A DNA stretch of 64,000 nucleotides from Blastomussa wellsi (lineage: Eukaryota > Cnidaria > Anthozoa > Scleractinia > Plerogyridae). The position numbers and the translations under genes were made by a program. The number at the start of each line of letters is the position of its first letter. Position 1 is the stretch's first letter. This document shows positions 32,406 to 43,955 of this stretch, piece after piece. The notes under the pieces were generated by a model. It was not told the DNA's origin, made no database searches, and saw only the letters and a program-made list of their open reading frames with translations. The DNA lies in contig OX393562.1 of the NCBI GenBank assembly GCA_947652115.1, positions 1,259,794 to 1,323,793 on the forward strand. Direction: 5' to 3'.

Positions 32406-35128
32406 AATAAGTAACTTGGCAGGTAGGTAAGTACTATCTATATTGAAGAGATCGAGTGGCTCATAGCAGAGCTCATATACTTAAGGCCTCTAATAAAAAA
32501 ATACAATAAGAGGTTCCTAAAAATATAAAATTCCTATATAATTAAGCTCATCACATGATAAAAGCTTGAAAATGTGAATTAAAGGGTCATCAAAAATTCT
32601 TTAAAGATAAAAGTAGTTAAAATAAAAAATGACTTGTTTACAAAACAAAAAGAAATTCAACTCACTTTGTAACTCCTCGAAAGAGCACTGCGTTCAATTT
32701 CAACATGCACGCTCAGTTAAAAGATCGAAAGAGGCATCAATCGAAAACATCCCTTGCAACTGTGTTCATTCAAATGTAACAAGCACGTTGACAAATCAGT
32801 GGCGTTACGGTTGCTCTTCGGCGGTGAAGAACAAACAGCACCCTAGTTATAGATATAGGTCCGTTTTATAACAAGTGATGTTGGGGCATTCGGGCCGATA
32901 CAAACTTCAGGATGTTATTGCCATTGAGGATACTTGACTGAAATTTATGTATGTGCAGAGTGTGCTAAATGCGCCACTTAGGCTTAAAGATTGGAGAGTC
33001 GAGATTTGTAGAAGACAAACATTGACATATTGAGCATAGGATGCAAGCGGTCAACACGGATTTTTGCTACGACTGTTTGTGAACGGTTTCAGTTGGTGTA
33101 ACTTTGTCTCATCTCGTTTTGCAGACGTGGAATGCACTGTAAGTAGACTAGAAAACTGAAGTATTAGAATTCGTGTGTCGTTTGTGTAGTGGACTTTAAG
33201 TCTGTTCGAGGTAATCTATTGGTGGAAAATATGTCATCACATAGATTTGATAACCTGATCGTCGATATTCAAACCGGACGCTTTAAAGAAATGCAATATT
33301 TTAGGAAATGATTTTACAAAGGTTAAAGTTTTACTGTAACCGCTTACCAAACTTACACCCATTTCTCTGTAACAATTTACTAAGGTTTAATCAAAGATTT
33401 CGATCATTACTTTGGAAGTGTATTTACAGAAACACCTATTTTAAATTGCACCTGTTAAAATCCGACATCTTTATTGCGATTACTCTCGTGACAAATAATG
33501 TTATTTTTCTTCATGTTGAAAATCACTTAAAGTTTAAATGAACTGTCGTGTTTTTACTTGCTATAAATATGCAAATATCAGTCCAAGGATACAAAAATAC
33601 CAAGAAAACTGACAATGAAAACGCTTTAAAGATGCAAGTTTGTGATCTGTTTTTAAGATTATTTACAGTGTCTTTATGTCAAAGAGGAAAAGACCATAAA
33701 ATTAATTTACGAAGCATTTATAATTCTTCTTTCCACGTTCGGAGGTCGGCCTTTACATTTACAATTAACTTGCTACTTTGTTTTCTTCACCTAAGACGTC
33801 CTTCGTAACTTTATCACTGAATTTGGATTTTAAAGGGAGGGCATTTTTCAATACGTGACTAGTCAAGTAAACACAACTCAGTAACAATATATTTGTTATT
33901 GCTTTTGATGAACGATTTTTGCCGGCGCGGCAGGATAGCATTTTGTTGTAACCCTGGGGATAGTTCGCCCTCAATTTTAAGTTGAAACACCCTCGTAATG
34001 ACACCACAAGAAGTGATCCTTTAAGCCGAGTTGTAAATAATCAATTATTTGTACACAGTAGGGTTTCAGGTTTAATTTGCAACATAACAGAAATAAAAAC
34101 GGAAGATTTGCTCTCTAGAACGCACGATTAATATATGACAAATAAACTAGACGACGATATTTAGAGAGAAAGGCAACTAATGATTGATTCAAATTTTGTA
34201 TATTAGTTATTTGTTTGGCGATAACAGCGCGGTAGGTCTTGTACCGTTATTTAGTTACGGAAGCTAAAAGCTTTATCATTGTTGTGACTCTTTTACCTTG
34301 CTGCGTTTCTGTTTCATGTTTGCCGATAACAGAGCCGCTAGCCAGATTTCAATTAACATTTCATTCAAGTAACTTCTAATGGTAGATATCTTTTTAAGCA
34401 CCCTTTTTATGCACACAGCTAACGCAGTTTCAAAATATATTCAAGCTTTCATGATGTACTGTACTTAACAGTGTACGGTTGGTTTTCAGCTACTTTGCTT
34501 GTCAGCCCTGCCATTCAATATTTGCCCGATTATTGAAGAAAGCTTGGAAGCCATCAAGGACAGGTTTTCAGAAGGAAACGGAGAATCGACATGTTCACTA
34601 GAGGTAGTATATCAAATATGAGATAACCTCGTCGCTTTATATAAAACTTCCTTGCCAATTTTAACTTGCTGGGTATGAAAAAAGTGATTTAAAACATAAA
34701 TTTATTATCTTGGTGCTTGGTTTAAGATACTCAACGGCAACGACTGTGCAGGGGCATCCAACGAATCTGTTCCTTACTTTATCTGTTCCCCAGCGCAAAT
34801 GTTGCTGGCGCGCTGGCAAAATTTTTCAGTATATATTTTCTTTTGGAAGTCGTCACTGAAAAATTACTATTTTAGCGCTGGCTGGAACTGGAGAAAATGC
34901 CCCACGAGAGTCTCGTTGAGAAGAGCGGATTTCAACGGTTTTCGATGACATTTCCGCGAGTTTATGTTTGTTCTAATTGCTGGCTGGGAAAAAAAATATG
35001 GATCCTGTGCTGGAAAAAGGAACAAATAAATTTTTACCAGCAACATTCAAGAACACCTGTAAATGATTTAATATCATATATTTTCATTAATTTCGGTAAA
35101 TGAATGCATTTTGCCACAACTTGTTCAG

Positions 35129-36535
35129 TCGTTGGGTGCCCTGGCTGAGTGGCAGATATTTATAAGCGTTCTCTTCTATCATCTCTTTGCAGAAGGGGTA
35201 CTCTTCTTTGTCGTTTGTCTCGCTACGCCAAACGTTATCACAGCAACAAACACTACATCCCACCGGCTTCCCATGCTATCTCCCACAGCTTCCTTGAGAA
35301 GGGACACAGCGGCTCCTGAGCCAGGTCCTGAATGGACAATAGCCAAAGAGCAATGGGGAGTAACGTGGGACTTCCACTGGGTAGGACTTGGTACGGCGTT
35401 TGCCTTCCTGGCATGCAGATCGTTGTGGGCAATAATTCGGTCTCCTGGCGTCAACAGCCGCTTTGCACGAAGAAACCTCTACTATGCCATCAACTGGCTA
35501 TTGGTGGCACTGGGTAGCACAAGAAGTTTGTACCTTTGGATTGACCCATACGAGTCTGGAGAAAACATCGCTGACTGCCCATTATGGGTCGTCAGACCTC
35601 TTTTTGGCATTGCATTTCCCTGCCTCATGTCTGCGTTTTGCCTCGTGCACGTTGCTTTCTTGGAGGTTGCCAAGATTCAGCTGGTTTCATCAAAACTCGG
35701 AAATCTCCGTTTCGTTTCTAGCATAATCCTTTTGCATTTTGCTGTTGTTATCGTGTCAGATACGACCACTGCAATGGTGGCTAACAGCACAGAACTATTG
35801 ATTGTCTGCCAGTCGTTCTTTATAGTATGGGGGCTTCTCAACTCAATCTCCTTTGTTTACAGTGGAACACGAGTTGTGTTCACAACCCGCAAAATTCGAA
35901 ACCGGATCTGTGAAATGGAAAATGCCGAGTGGAATCTACGGCGACCGCAATCAACGCAAGCTGCCTGTCCTGCAGGACCTGCTTCAAAGGAACAGTCGTG
36001 TGAGAAAAAAGAAAAAGTTAGACAGTCAAGAAGATCTCAAAGCGATTGCAGCAGGGACGAACCAGGAATCTCTTACACACGTCAACCACTTAAGTTTGGC
36101 AATAACCTTACCGTTGGCACCAAACATAAGGTTTCTAGCCATAAACCAAAACCTACCAAAAGACAACGGTCAGCCAAAGTCTCTTTTGTCCAAAGCAGAA
36201 GGGAGCGTGCTGTACAAAAAGTGGCTGGCATCACAGTAATGACAAGTGTTCTGAGCATTTCGTGCTGTGCTCTTCAGCTTTATTCCTTCTTTGGAGTTTA
36301 TGGCGCATATATCAAGATTGTCTCACCCAAGCCGTGGCCTTGGTTAGCATTCCAGACCTCGTTCAGGCTGGTGGAATTGAGCATGGCTACTATGTTATCT
36401 TATTGTGTCCTTCGATCAAACGCTTCCTGGGGAATACTCACTCGATTTATCAGACTCGGGAAAACAAGAAAGGCCAAAGCTCCTCGCATAATGGTAATAC
36501 GAGTTAAAGAAGAAGTGCAAAGTGGCCTTCCATAA
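35129..36535 (+). CDS. Multi-pass membrane protein resembling PRRT3/PRRT4; 5' end unresolved
   Basis: A single long open frame, about 468 residues from a good splice acceptor (TTGTTCAG at 35121-35128) to TAA. The frame has no ATG before 35273. An N-terminal hydrophobic signal-like stretch (LFYHLFAEGVLFFVVCLA) precedes that ATG, so the start is probably on an upstream exon. A juxtamembrane EWTIAKEQWGVTWDFHW resembles the conserved entry to the PRRT3/4 membrane domain. Hydrophobic segments follow: VGLGTAFAFLACRSLWAII, YYAINWLLVALGS, LFGIAFPCLMSAFCLVHVAF, FVSSIILLHFAVVIVS, LLIVCQSFFIVWGLL, then a basic loop of about 110 residues (KKEKVRQSRRSQS, KPKPTKRQRS), then two more (AGITVMTSVLSISCCALQLY, FRLVELSMATMLSYCVL). 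Function is unknown. The family call rests on pattern recall. Confidence 0.65.
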   Translation, partial: SLGALAEWQIFISVLFYHLFAEGVLFFVVCLATPNVITATNTTSHRLPMLSPTASLRRDTAAPEPGPEWTIAKEQWGVTWDFHWVGLGTAFAFLACRSLWAIIRSPGVNSRFARRNLYYAINWLLVALGSTRSLYLWIDPYESGENIADCPLWVVRPLFGIAFPCLMSAFCLVHVAFLEVAKIQLVSSKLGNLRFVSSIILLHFAVVIVSDTTTAMVANSTELLIVCQSFFIVWGLLNSISFVYSGTRVVFTTRKIRNRICEMENAEWNLRRPQSTQAACPAGPASKEQSCEKKEKVRQSRRSQSDCSRDEPGISYTRQPLKFGNNLTVGTKHKVSSHKPKPTKRQRSAKVSFVQSRRERAVQKVAGITVMTSVLSISCCALQLYSFFGVYGAYIKIVSPKPWPWLAFQTSFRLVELSMATMLSYCVLRSNASWGILTRFIRLGKTRKAKAPRIMVIRVKEEVQSGLP

Positions 36536-37940
36536 AGAGGCTTGCCTTATTCAAAACTTGATCCTGGCTCGCGTCAAAAGTGGCCTTTAATCGCTTTAAA
36601 TCGACACCACGTATTGTGATATAAGGTGAATGAACCACATCAGAGATTCCACTATTTTGTATATTATTTAATTCAAATGTTGACAATTTCTGGAGTATAC
36701 GCTAGAGCTTGACGTTCCGAAGAGAGATGACAAACGAGTGGGTCGAAGTCAAGCTGCTTTATAACAATGCTCTCAACATTATTTTATAAGGTCGATCTAC
36801 TCTTGGTATAGGAACGTATCAGTAATTTAATCATTTTTTACTGTTTTATGTAGTAGCAACTCTAGATAATCTAAGATTGTTTCGAAGAGCGAATCAGTAA
36901 TTTACTCAATTTTTTTCTTACTGCACCATTTACTAAAAACTCTAAATGCTCTGAGATTGTTTCGAGGTGCCTGAGCCCAGTTTTTATCAAAAATTAGGGA
37001 GCTTAAGCAATGATGACGGTTACTGCAAGGACGATGCCCGGGTAAAAACTAATTTATATTTTACGTACGAATATCGCAATTGCCTTGATGTATTAATATT
37101 CGGTGCATCTATCGCTTACAAACGAAACACTCATAGAAAATACATGTACGGGGTTTCTTTTCAAACAGAAAAACTGAAATTTAGCCGTCGAGGTTCACGT
37201 GTGTTTAGGGGCGTTTTCGTTGACGTTGCCGTCGTGGTTAAGCTCCCTAATATTTCGAAATCGTAACCGTCGGCCGAGCTCCTTTTATCTTATATAATCA
37301 TAGCGTCATCAAAGACCTTTTTACAAAAAAGGAGGTAGTTGTTGTATTAATTTTTTGAAACATATTGACTGCCCATTGCTGGAAACAAAAAAATCCTGCT
37401 TAAAACTTCATTCTTGATTTACTTGAAATTGTTCTTTCATTTTTTTTAATGTCGTCTACAGGTAGTCAGTCCTCTATACTTTGACGTGATACAAAGTGTC
37501 TGATTTCTTTTAGAGAAAGTCAGGCTTGTTTGAAAACAAACGAATACGACAAACGTAACGTTGCTCTTGTAACCTCGGTTGCTAGGAAATCAATAAACAA
37601 TCAAACTTAAGTAACATCTGATGATTATGGTGTAGTTTGGCGAAAATCGAAGATTGGCTTCCGAACGATTTTCATTTTCAGAACCATCACCCTAAGGTTA
37701 AAGAAACTATATTGAGCCTCATTCAAGGTCTTTGCCGTAAAACAGAACTATGCATATCTTGTTTGTTTTGTTTTAAATATCATCTACTGAATCTCAGGGA
37801 AGAGATCAAGTTCTTATAGTCCGGCAATAAAACATCTGGTTGAGCCGCCAAAAAGTGTATTATTTTTCCTGGTTCCTCCACTTTAGCCATTCCAAGACTA
37901 CTAGACAAAAATTAATTTGGAATCTAAAGGAGAGCCATGA
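36536..37940. other. Intergenic region between the PRRT-like gene and HPSE
   Basis: The genes converge here. An inverted-repeat element spans about 36994-37245: TAGGGAGCTTAAGCAATGAT at the left, GTCGTGGTTAAGCTCCCTA at the right. The rest is AT-rich 3'-UTR-like DNA, with no other gene recognised. Confidence 0.6.
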
Positions 37941-37949
37941 GAAAACTTG

Positions 37950-40900
37950 TTAGGATTCCATACACGCCAGTGCACGAGCTTCAGGAACAACGTAGAATGC
38001 ATACGTCAGAGGTGGAAGAACAAGCTGATCACCAGGTCGAACTGGATTCGGCTGAAACGCTGGAAACGATGCGTCTGCACCCATCTCGAGCAGCTTGCCG
38101 TTTAGCCTCATCTTTCTAAAAACATATAGAAGGCCATCTTCGTTAATCCGTAGGTGATCGCCCAGCCATCACATGTTTGATGATAAAGAAAACATTGTGT
38201 CTAGTGTAAATAAATTTGCACAAAGGGCTAAATCAAAGACGAGGTCAGCGGCGTAGCCAGAGGGAGGAGAGAGGGGGAGGGGTGTTGTAAATAAATTAAG
38301 TAAGTAAATTCGACGAAAGAGCTAGCCATAAAAGGCGAGGCAATGCTGACATTCCTAAATAACAGAGAAAGTTCGTTTCAAATAGATTTGGAATTAGGAG
38401 ATATGAAGTCAATTCATGACAAACCTAGAAGTTATGCTTCCATCTGGAGTGAAAAGATATTCGTCAACACCAAATCCCTGAAGGTTTCCTGACAGCGTTA
38501 TATAAATTGCTCTATCTGCGTGTAAATTCATGGCCATCAATGACACAGCGCCTTCTTTGTAAACCCTACGTACCAGTACAATAACGAGACCAATTATTAC
38601 TGTTGGAAAATAATTTCTGCAACGTTTAAGTTGTTTCATGTTACAACATTAGGACGAAAAACGTCATTCGGACATTTTTTGAAGTGCGAAGTCATTATAT
38701 TCAGTGCTCTCTCCCAAATCGTAGTGTTGAGATGGTGACTGAATGAGATAGTTTTACACTAATATTAATGTGTGAGGAGCGGAGAGTGGTCGGCTGGTCC
38801 CAGAAGTTTATTTCTTCTGAAACGAAGAAAGCCGTCGCAATGCTCGCTCGTCACTTCGCGATCATGGCTCTTTAATTGAGAAATATCAAACAAGAAAACC
38901 CTCTGGAAACAGGAAAGGGGAGTGGGTACCCGGGGTAGAAAAGAACGACATGAATATAGTATTAGAGATGGGAAGTGGGAGTTGAAGACACAGACAATTT
39001 AGATGCAAAAATGTGAACTGTCCAGACAATTTTGGCCGAGGTTGTAGTTGACAAATGCATCACACCTACCCCGATTTCGTGTTGGTACAGTGGGCGAAGA
39101 ATCTCACCATTCCTTGAAGATGGTAAGTACGATGTACTGCAAGGACTTTGGTGCCAAATAGTCTTTTATGCAGGAGTGAAAGCCAATAATCCTGAATGAT
39201 ACAATTATGTTTATGCAAATAAGACAATTACAGCTCAACCTGCAAAACGCCATGCCTTTGTAATGCAGGTTACAAAATCAGCTAATGGATTTTACCCGGT
39301 TGCATGACAAAATTTGACGTAGCATTGCTTCTTGTTGTTTCTTTTATATAGCTTATCAGGACTTGAAATATTATTTTCTTTGTCATAGGGTATCGTAAAT
39401 CGAAATCTCGAGATCCAGCATCCTATTTGCGTAGGTAAGAATGAAACCCAGCGAAATAATGGCTCGCCTTTCGTCTGTAAGCGTGTTCTGCACGTACTTA
39501 ACAGCAATAGAAAATTTGGAAAAACAGACAGTTCGAGTTTTCACGTTTCACCGCTCGTCCCTAAATGCTCCCATAGTAAATGATCATTTCATTACAAATA
39601 TTTGATCCTTTAAGTAAGTTTTCTTTTTCGTCTTTTTTTGTCTTGTCCTTTCTTGGGCCCAATAAGCATTTCTATACCTAAAACTAATACTGAATGTTAT
39701 AACATCACAAACTGTTTCAATCAACCGAGAGACCTTTCATTCAGTTTACACCTTATAAATATAGCAACCGTAACTGACAGGGAAGCAATATTTTAAATCT
39801 GTACTTCTCAGTGTACCGGTTTATTGTCTACTGCCTACCACAGTGTAATGAACGACCGGTAAAGGCGGTAAACTATTAAACTATTAATAATAAAGATTAA
39901 GACCATTTAACTTACAGGATTTGGTTGCATGTCCTCGCCAACCAATGAATATATTCCCCTGAACATTGTTTGCCTGATGACCACCTGATAACCACGTTGA
40001 GCTGCCGTACCAAGTTTGTTTAGCCACCTCCAATAGAACCAAGCATGTACAAGATCAAATAATGAAAGAAGTAAGGCTAGAGAGATTCTCAATGTTAATC
40101 GAGTTCGGCTAAGAATTTGGGCTTTTATTTAAAGCTAAGGGCGAAAGAAGTGAGAAGTAAATTGAACGGTACAGTTGAGTGTCAGCTGTCTCGGGATCGG
40201 TACCAACGGTTCGCCTTACAGAGAAATCCGGCTAATGAAGCTTTTTAACGTTTGTTTCTAGGTCCAAAAGCGCAACAAGAAAGAATCTAAGGGCGTCCAC
40301 ATTAAACCGGATAAATTTGAAAACGGCGTTTTCGCCTCGAAAGCGGGTAAAATGTTTTCTGTTCACGCCATACCGTTTTCATATTTTTTTCACAATAGAT
40401 TTTCAACGGTATCGCTGCCTCGCCAGAAACGGCGCTAGAGCATACACTCATTTCTCGAGTCACCTCTGTTTTGTTGTCAGCGTTTTCGCCGTCCACACTA
40501 ACACACCTAGCCAGTGTTTTAAAATTTATCCACTTTGGAGAGCGTTTTCAAAAGGTTCTGTTTTCGGTAACCGAAAACGCCGTTTTGGTGTGGACGGATA
40601 GGCAATCCGGAAAAAGTGTTGTGTTTTCAAATTTATCCGTATTAGTGTGGACGTATTCTTTCTGTTTGATACACATCGATACTCACATGAAGCCAGCTAC
40701 AAATCTGTCAGATATTCTTTTAGCTCCTCCTCCGCTAGCACTGGCTGTTTCACCCAACCACTTGGGAAGATTTGGAGCAGCTTGATTGATCACGGCGTCA
40801 GCCTCATTCAAGTCTTGTAACAATGTGTCGAGTGTTTGTGGTGCGATGAACTCCGGCAAGAAACAGTCCAAGGCTCTCGTGTAGTAACTGCCAACCGACG

Positions 40901-43046
40901 AAAATTAGTTACTATTGAGCTCCTGAGATAGCCTGTATATGATATCTAGTTAATAATAACTATATTTAGAAAGGAAGACACATCGTTTTCAGCTAGTTTG
41001 CATGTGGGCCGTCTATCCAGGTCAAATTGGAATTTTGAAATTTTGGTTTTTGAGGAGGAAGGAAAACCAGCAACAAACTCATACCACATGTGGCACCGGG
41101 ACGAAAATAGTGACATTAACTTTATAATGTTATGCAAAACAGTTTGCACTTACTGATGCCAAGTGACTGCATCGATGTACGAATGTCCTTTCTCAAGAAA
41201 CCTGCGGAGTTAATATGCTATAATAAACACCAGACTATTTCAATACGCCTTTTTCAGATCAACTGATACTAAACTATATAATACTGAGCAATCAAAAACT
41301 TTACAAGATCAGGAAAACAAACGTTATATGGCATTCTTGCAGGCAAGAATTAAGTCTGTATGCCAAAGAATTGCAACGTATAGAAACCTGTCAGAAGAAC
41401 TTCACAAGAACAGCAAAAGGAAAAGAAATATAATTGGATACCCAATGTGTTTCTTATCCAAATTCTTTAATACAATTCCATCAACTAATATTCCATAAAT
41501 ATTTCCCAGATGGTCAATTTCTAAGGGCATAAGAACGTATTCATCATTATTTGAAAAGGAGACCATACTCCCTCACTCTTTTAAGTATCCCATCGCATTT
41601 CCTCGTGGTTGTGTGACATCGGGTCCAACAAGGAAATTTTCAACGGTAGGGAAGCTTGATAAATGCTCTCGTAGAGTTTTAAAATCTTCAGCAAGTTGAT
41701 CAGGAGGAATGGTAGCTTTGAAATGCTTTAGGTGATTCGGTTCTGCCGTAAATAAAAGGAAATATTTGAGGAAAGGAAATAGTGACTGTTCTATTCTGCC
41801 ATATTTCCTTGGACCACAGTAGAATACGTTGGCCACATCGGAGCATTACTAAAGAAATGGTCGTCAGCCGGGCAGTATGTCGAGTTCTAAATGAACTCAA
41901 TGGAGGTGGCCAAGTGCTATCAAATGATAACATAGGCCTTTTGAAATCCAAAATCAGAAGATGGATTTTGAAACGGCCCGATTCGTTTTTGGGTTGTGTT
42001 TTGCTATCCGAAATCCTGATTTCCAAATGAGATGCACTCTTAATAACCAAATCAGTTGTTTGTTTTCTTTTTATTGCATCTGCTTAGTGTCGATGAGTCC
42101 AGCTGAATACAAATTACCTCTACGGATAAATCGACCACATGTCGATTGCTACATTATTACACCAGTGAAAATTCATCAAAAGCGCACAGAAAACTTTTGC
42201 CTTTGCTTTGTTCAGTTACAAAGCATACACGCCGAGAGAGCAAAAAAGCTCGAACATGATATTTATTTAATACCACGATTGGAAGATGATTGATTGTGCA
42301 GTTTCGAGATCTAGCTGCATCTTTGGTTTGTAGGGGGAGACATAATATTAAATGTCATAAAAAGTTTAGCCTAAAGACGATAGAGTGGGAAAAAACAACA
42401 GACGATCTTCACCGAGTGTCCTCTGCTACAACATGATAAAATTTAGTTTTTCACACGAAGCTTGAGGTAGTATAACAATATATTTTTCCTTACCGTTACC
42501 AAGCTCCCAACCAAATTTGTATCCTTTGTCCGCAACATATTTTACTATTCTGAGAGAGTTGCTAGGATCCCATAAGCCATCCGTCGATCTTCTAAACGCA
42601 CTTAAAGCAAACAGGACTTGCCAGCCAGCGTTTTTCGCAATCAGATCAATCCTGTCCAAATCTTTTCCAGTAATATGCACGGTTAGTTTCCCATATGGGC
42701 TACTGTTTACCTCTTCGTTGGAGTGAAAGTTGACGAAGTTACTAGGAATACCTCCAATTCGAATATAAGCGGACGAAAGAGCTTTTGTCAAAGCAATTAT
42801 TCGTTTTTCTGTGGTAGAATTGAAGTTCCACCCAACAACACTCTTCCAACTCATGGCAATAGACAAAAACTTTTCATCCACAGTTGCAATCTCTTCTCTT
42901 GTGTTTATTTCAGCCTTTCCAGCATTAAAATCAATTATTAGTTTCTCTGCTGCAAAAAAATCACCTCTGTTCACCTCCCGCGAGAAAGAAAGCGAATAAA
43001 CGAACACGACTGAAATAATGCAAAGGCAAAGCAAAGCTACAACCAT
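37950..43046 (-). CDS. HPSE: HPSE, heparanase (GH79 endo-beta-glucuronidase), 8 exons
   Basis: Cleaves heparan sulfate chains in lysosome and extracellular matrix. Exons in transcript order: 42494-43046, 41577-41742, 41154-41201, 40687-40887, 39916-40027, 39070-39191, 38425-38565, 37950-38115. Phases agree: 1509 nt, 502 residues (human 543). The start is the ATG at 43046, followed at once by a signal peptide (MVVALLCLCIISVVFVYSLS); an in-frame GTG at 43175 is not needed. Proton donor E185 is in WELGNEPNH and nucleophile E302 is in WLGETASASGGG. TWHHYYTRAL, DYWLSLLHKRLFGTKVL and the C-terminal beta-sandwich (FFAHCTNTKSG, LNGKLLEM, LPPLTYAFYVV) match the family. The region matching the human 6-kDa linker is only a short stretch around NSSPYGKL. 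Introns 2-5 carry a MITE and unassigned DNA. Confidence 0.95.
40281..40660. repeat. Inverted-repeat MITE in HPSE intron 4
   Basis: GCGTCCACATTAAACCGGAT with AAATTTGAAAACGG at the left; the mirrored AAATTTATCCGTATTAGTGTGGACG is at the right. An internal CGTCCACACTAAC and GTGTGGACGG repeat the terminal motif. The flanking AAGAAT/ATTCTT may belong to the TIR. Confidence 0.75.
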
Positions 43047-43790
43047 TCTTTTACCATATTTTCGACAGAGCTGCAAACGAAATCGCCGCCACACGAAAAA
43101 TTCGCAAAGCAGTTGATGGTGAGGTTCTTCAAATAACAACAACAGCAACAACAAATAATGCGTGATTAACCTCACATCTCCCTTCCGTGTTCCAGTTGTT
43201 GCCTCTGCACTGGTCTTTTCATTCCCGAAACGAGAGCAAGGCTAAGGGACGTTTTGTCGCTTCTCGCTTACTCGTGCTGAACGGTAAATGCGTGAGGCTC
43301 TCGCAATTTCGAGGCTACGCTGGGATGCAGCATAATAAGGAGTAACCATTGTATTTTATTCTTTTAAGAACTTTTTCAGTCAGCTGTAGTGTATTGTTTG
43401 GTCAATCTATTGATTCGTTTCATACACAACAACCTGTACATGCAGAACACATTTCGGTAGGCAAAGAGAGATCGCCTGGCAAAATACATGCGGGGAGTTC
43501 GTTTTGCCACCCAACAGAAAACTAATATTTGCATTTAAATATAGTTTTTGTTTTACTAATCGAAGCATCACATTGGATTCCATTCAATTGACTCGGCCGC
43601 GAATGGCCGCCCTTGATGTCATTTTCGTGTTATCGATATGCGATTCGATCGAAGCATGTGAATAAATAAATGAACAAACATGATATAAATAGATCACTTT
43701 CATTTATTAAAATGCCAATCAATTCAGCATGCAATGCTGTGCTAAGGAAATAAATGTTTCAAATCGAACAGAAATGTGTAAAAATCCCGA
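43047..43790. other. Upstream region of HPSE
   Basis: Contains the HPSE 5' UTR and promoter by position. A CAACAG-type trinucleotide run (43135-43160) lies in the putative leader. No further gene seen. Confidence 0.5.
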
Positions 43791-43955
43791 CCGGCATGGG
43801 GCTAGCCAGTTGGCTATTTACAAAGCGTGGAGGAGTTGAACGCGGGACCACCGAACAGAAATCCATCTAGCAACACTTAGGACGATAGGGACAGGGGATA
43901 GGGATAGGGATTACAATTCCTGTGCCCTTGCCACTAGGCCACGCTTGCACCACTT
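43790..43955 (-). mobile_element. tRNA-derived SINE-like sequence overlapping the last receptor exon
   Basis: On the minus strand: AAGCGTGGCCTAGTGGCAAGGGC resembles a tRNA A-box arm, and GTTCAACTCCTCCACGC resembles a degenerate B box with acceptor end. A GGGATA run sits between them (43895-43912). The TAG of GGCCTAG serves as the predicted stop of the receptor gene. Confidence 0.5.

Larger units (their letters stand above)
30400..35110. other. Intergenic region with repeats, no gene recognised
   Basis: Holds a reverse-strand tRNA-derived SINE (about 30990-31148), a Harbinger-like MITE (31274-31422), a reverse SINE-A copy (31625-31850), and an AGTC/CAGT microsatellite (about 32090-32405). The rest of 32.4-35.1 kb is AT-rich and has no conserved coding exon that I recognise. 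It may contain upstream exons of the gene at 35129, for which I searched without success. Confidence 0.6.

Noticed and set aside
35853..36239. Second open frame overlapping the PRRT-like exon
   Set aside because: It is out of frame with the membrane protein and shows no hydrophobic pattern or motif of its own, so it is a shadow frame.
43047..43175. Upstream in-frame extension of heparanase starting at GTG
   Set aside because: The ATG at 43046 is followed directly by a good signal peptide. The extension is a Leu run from a CAACAG-type repeat and then basic residues.
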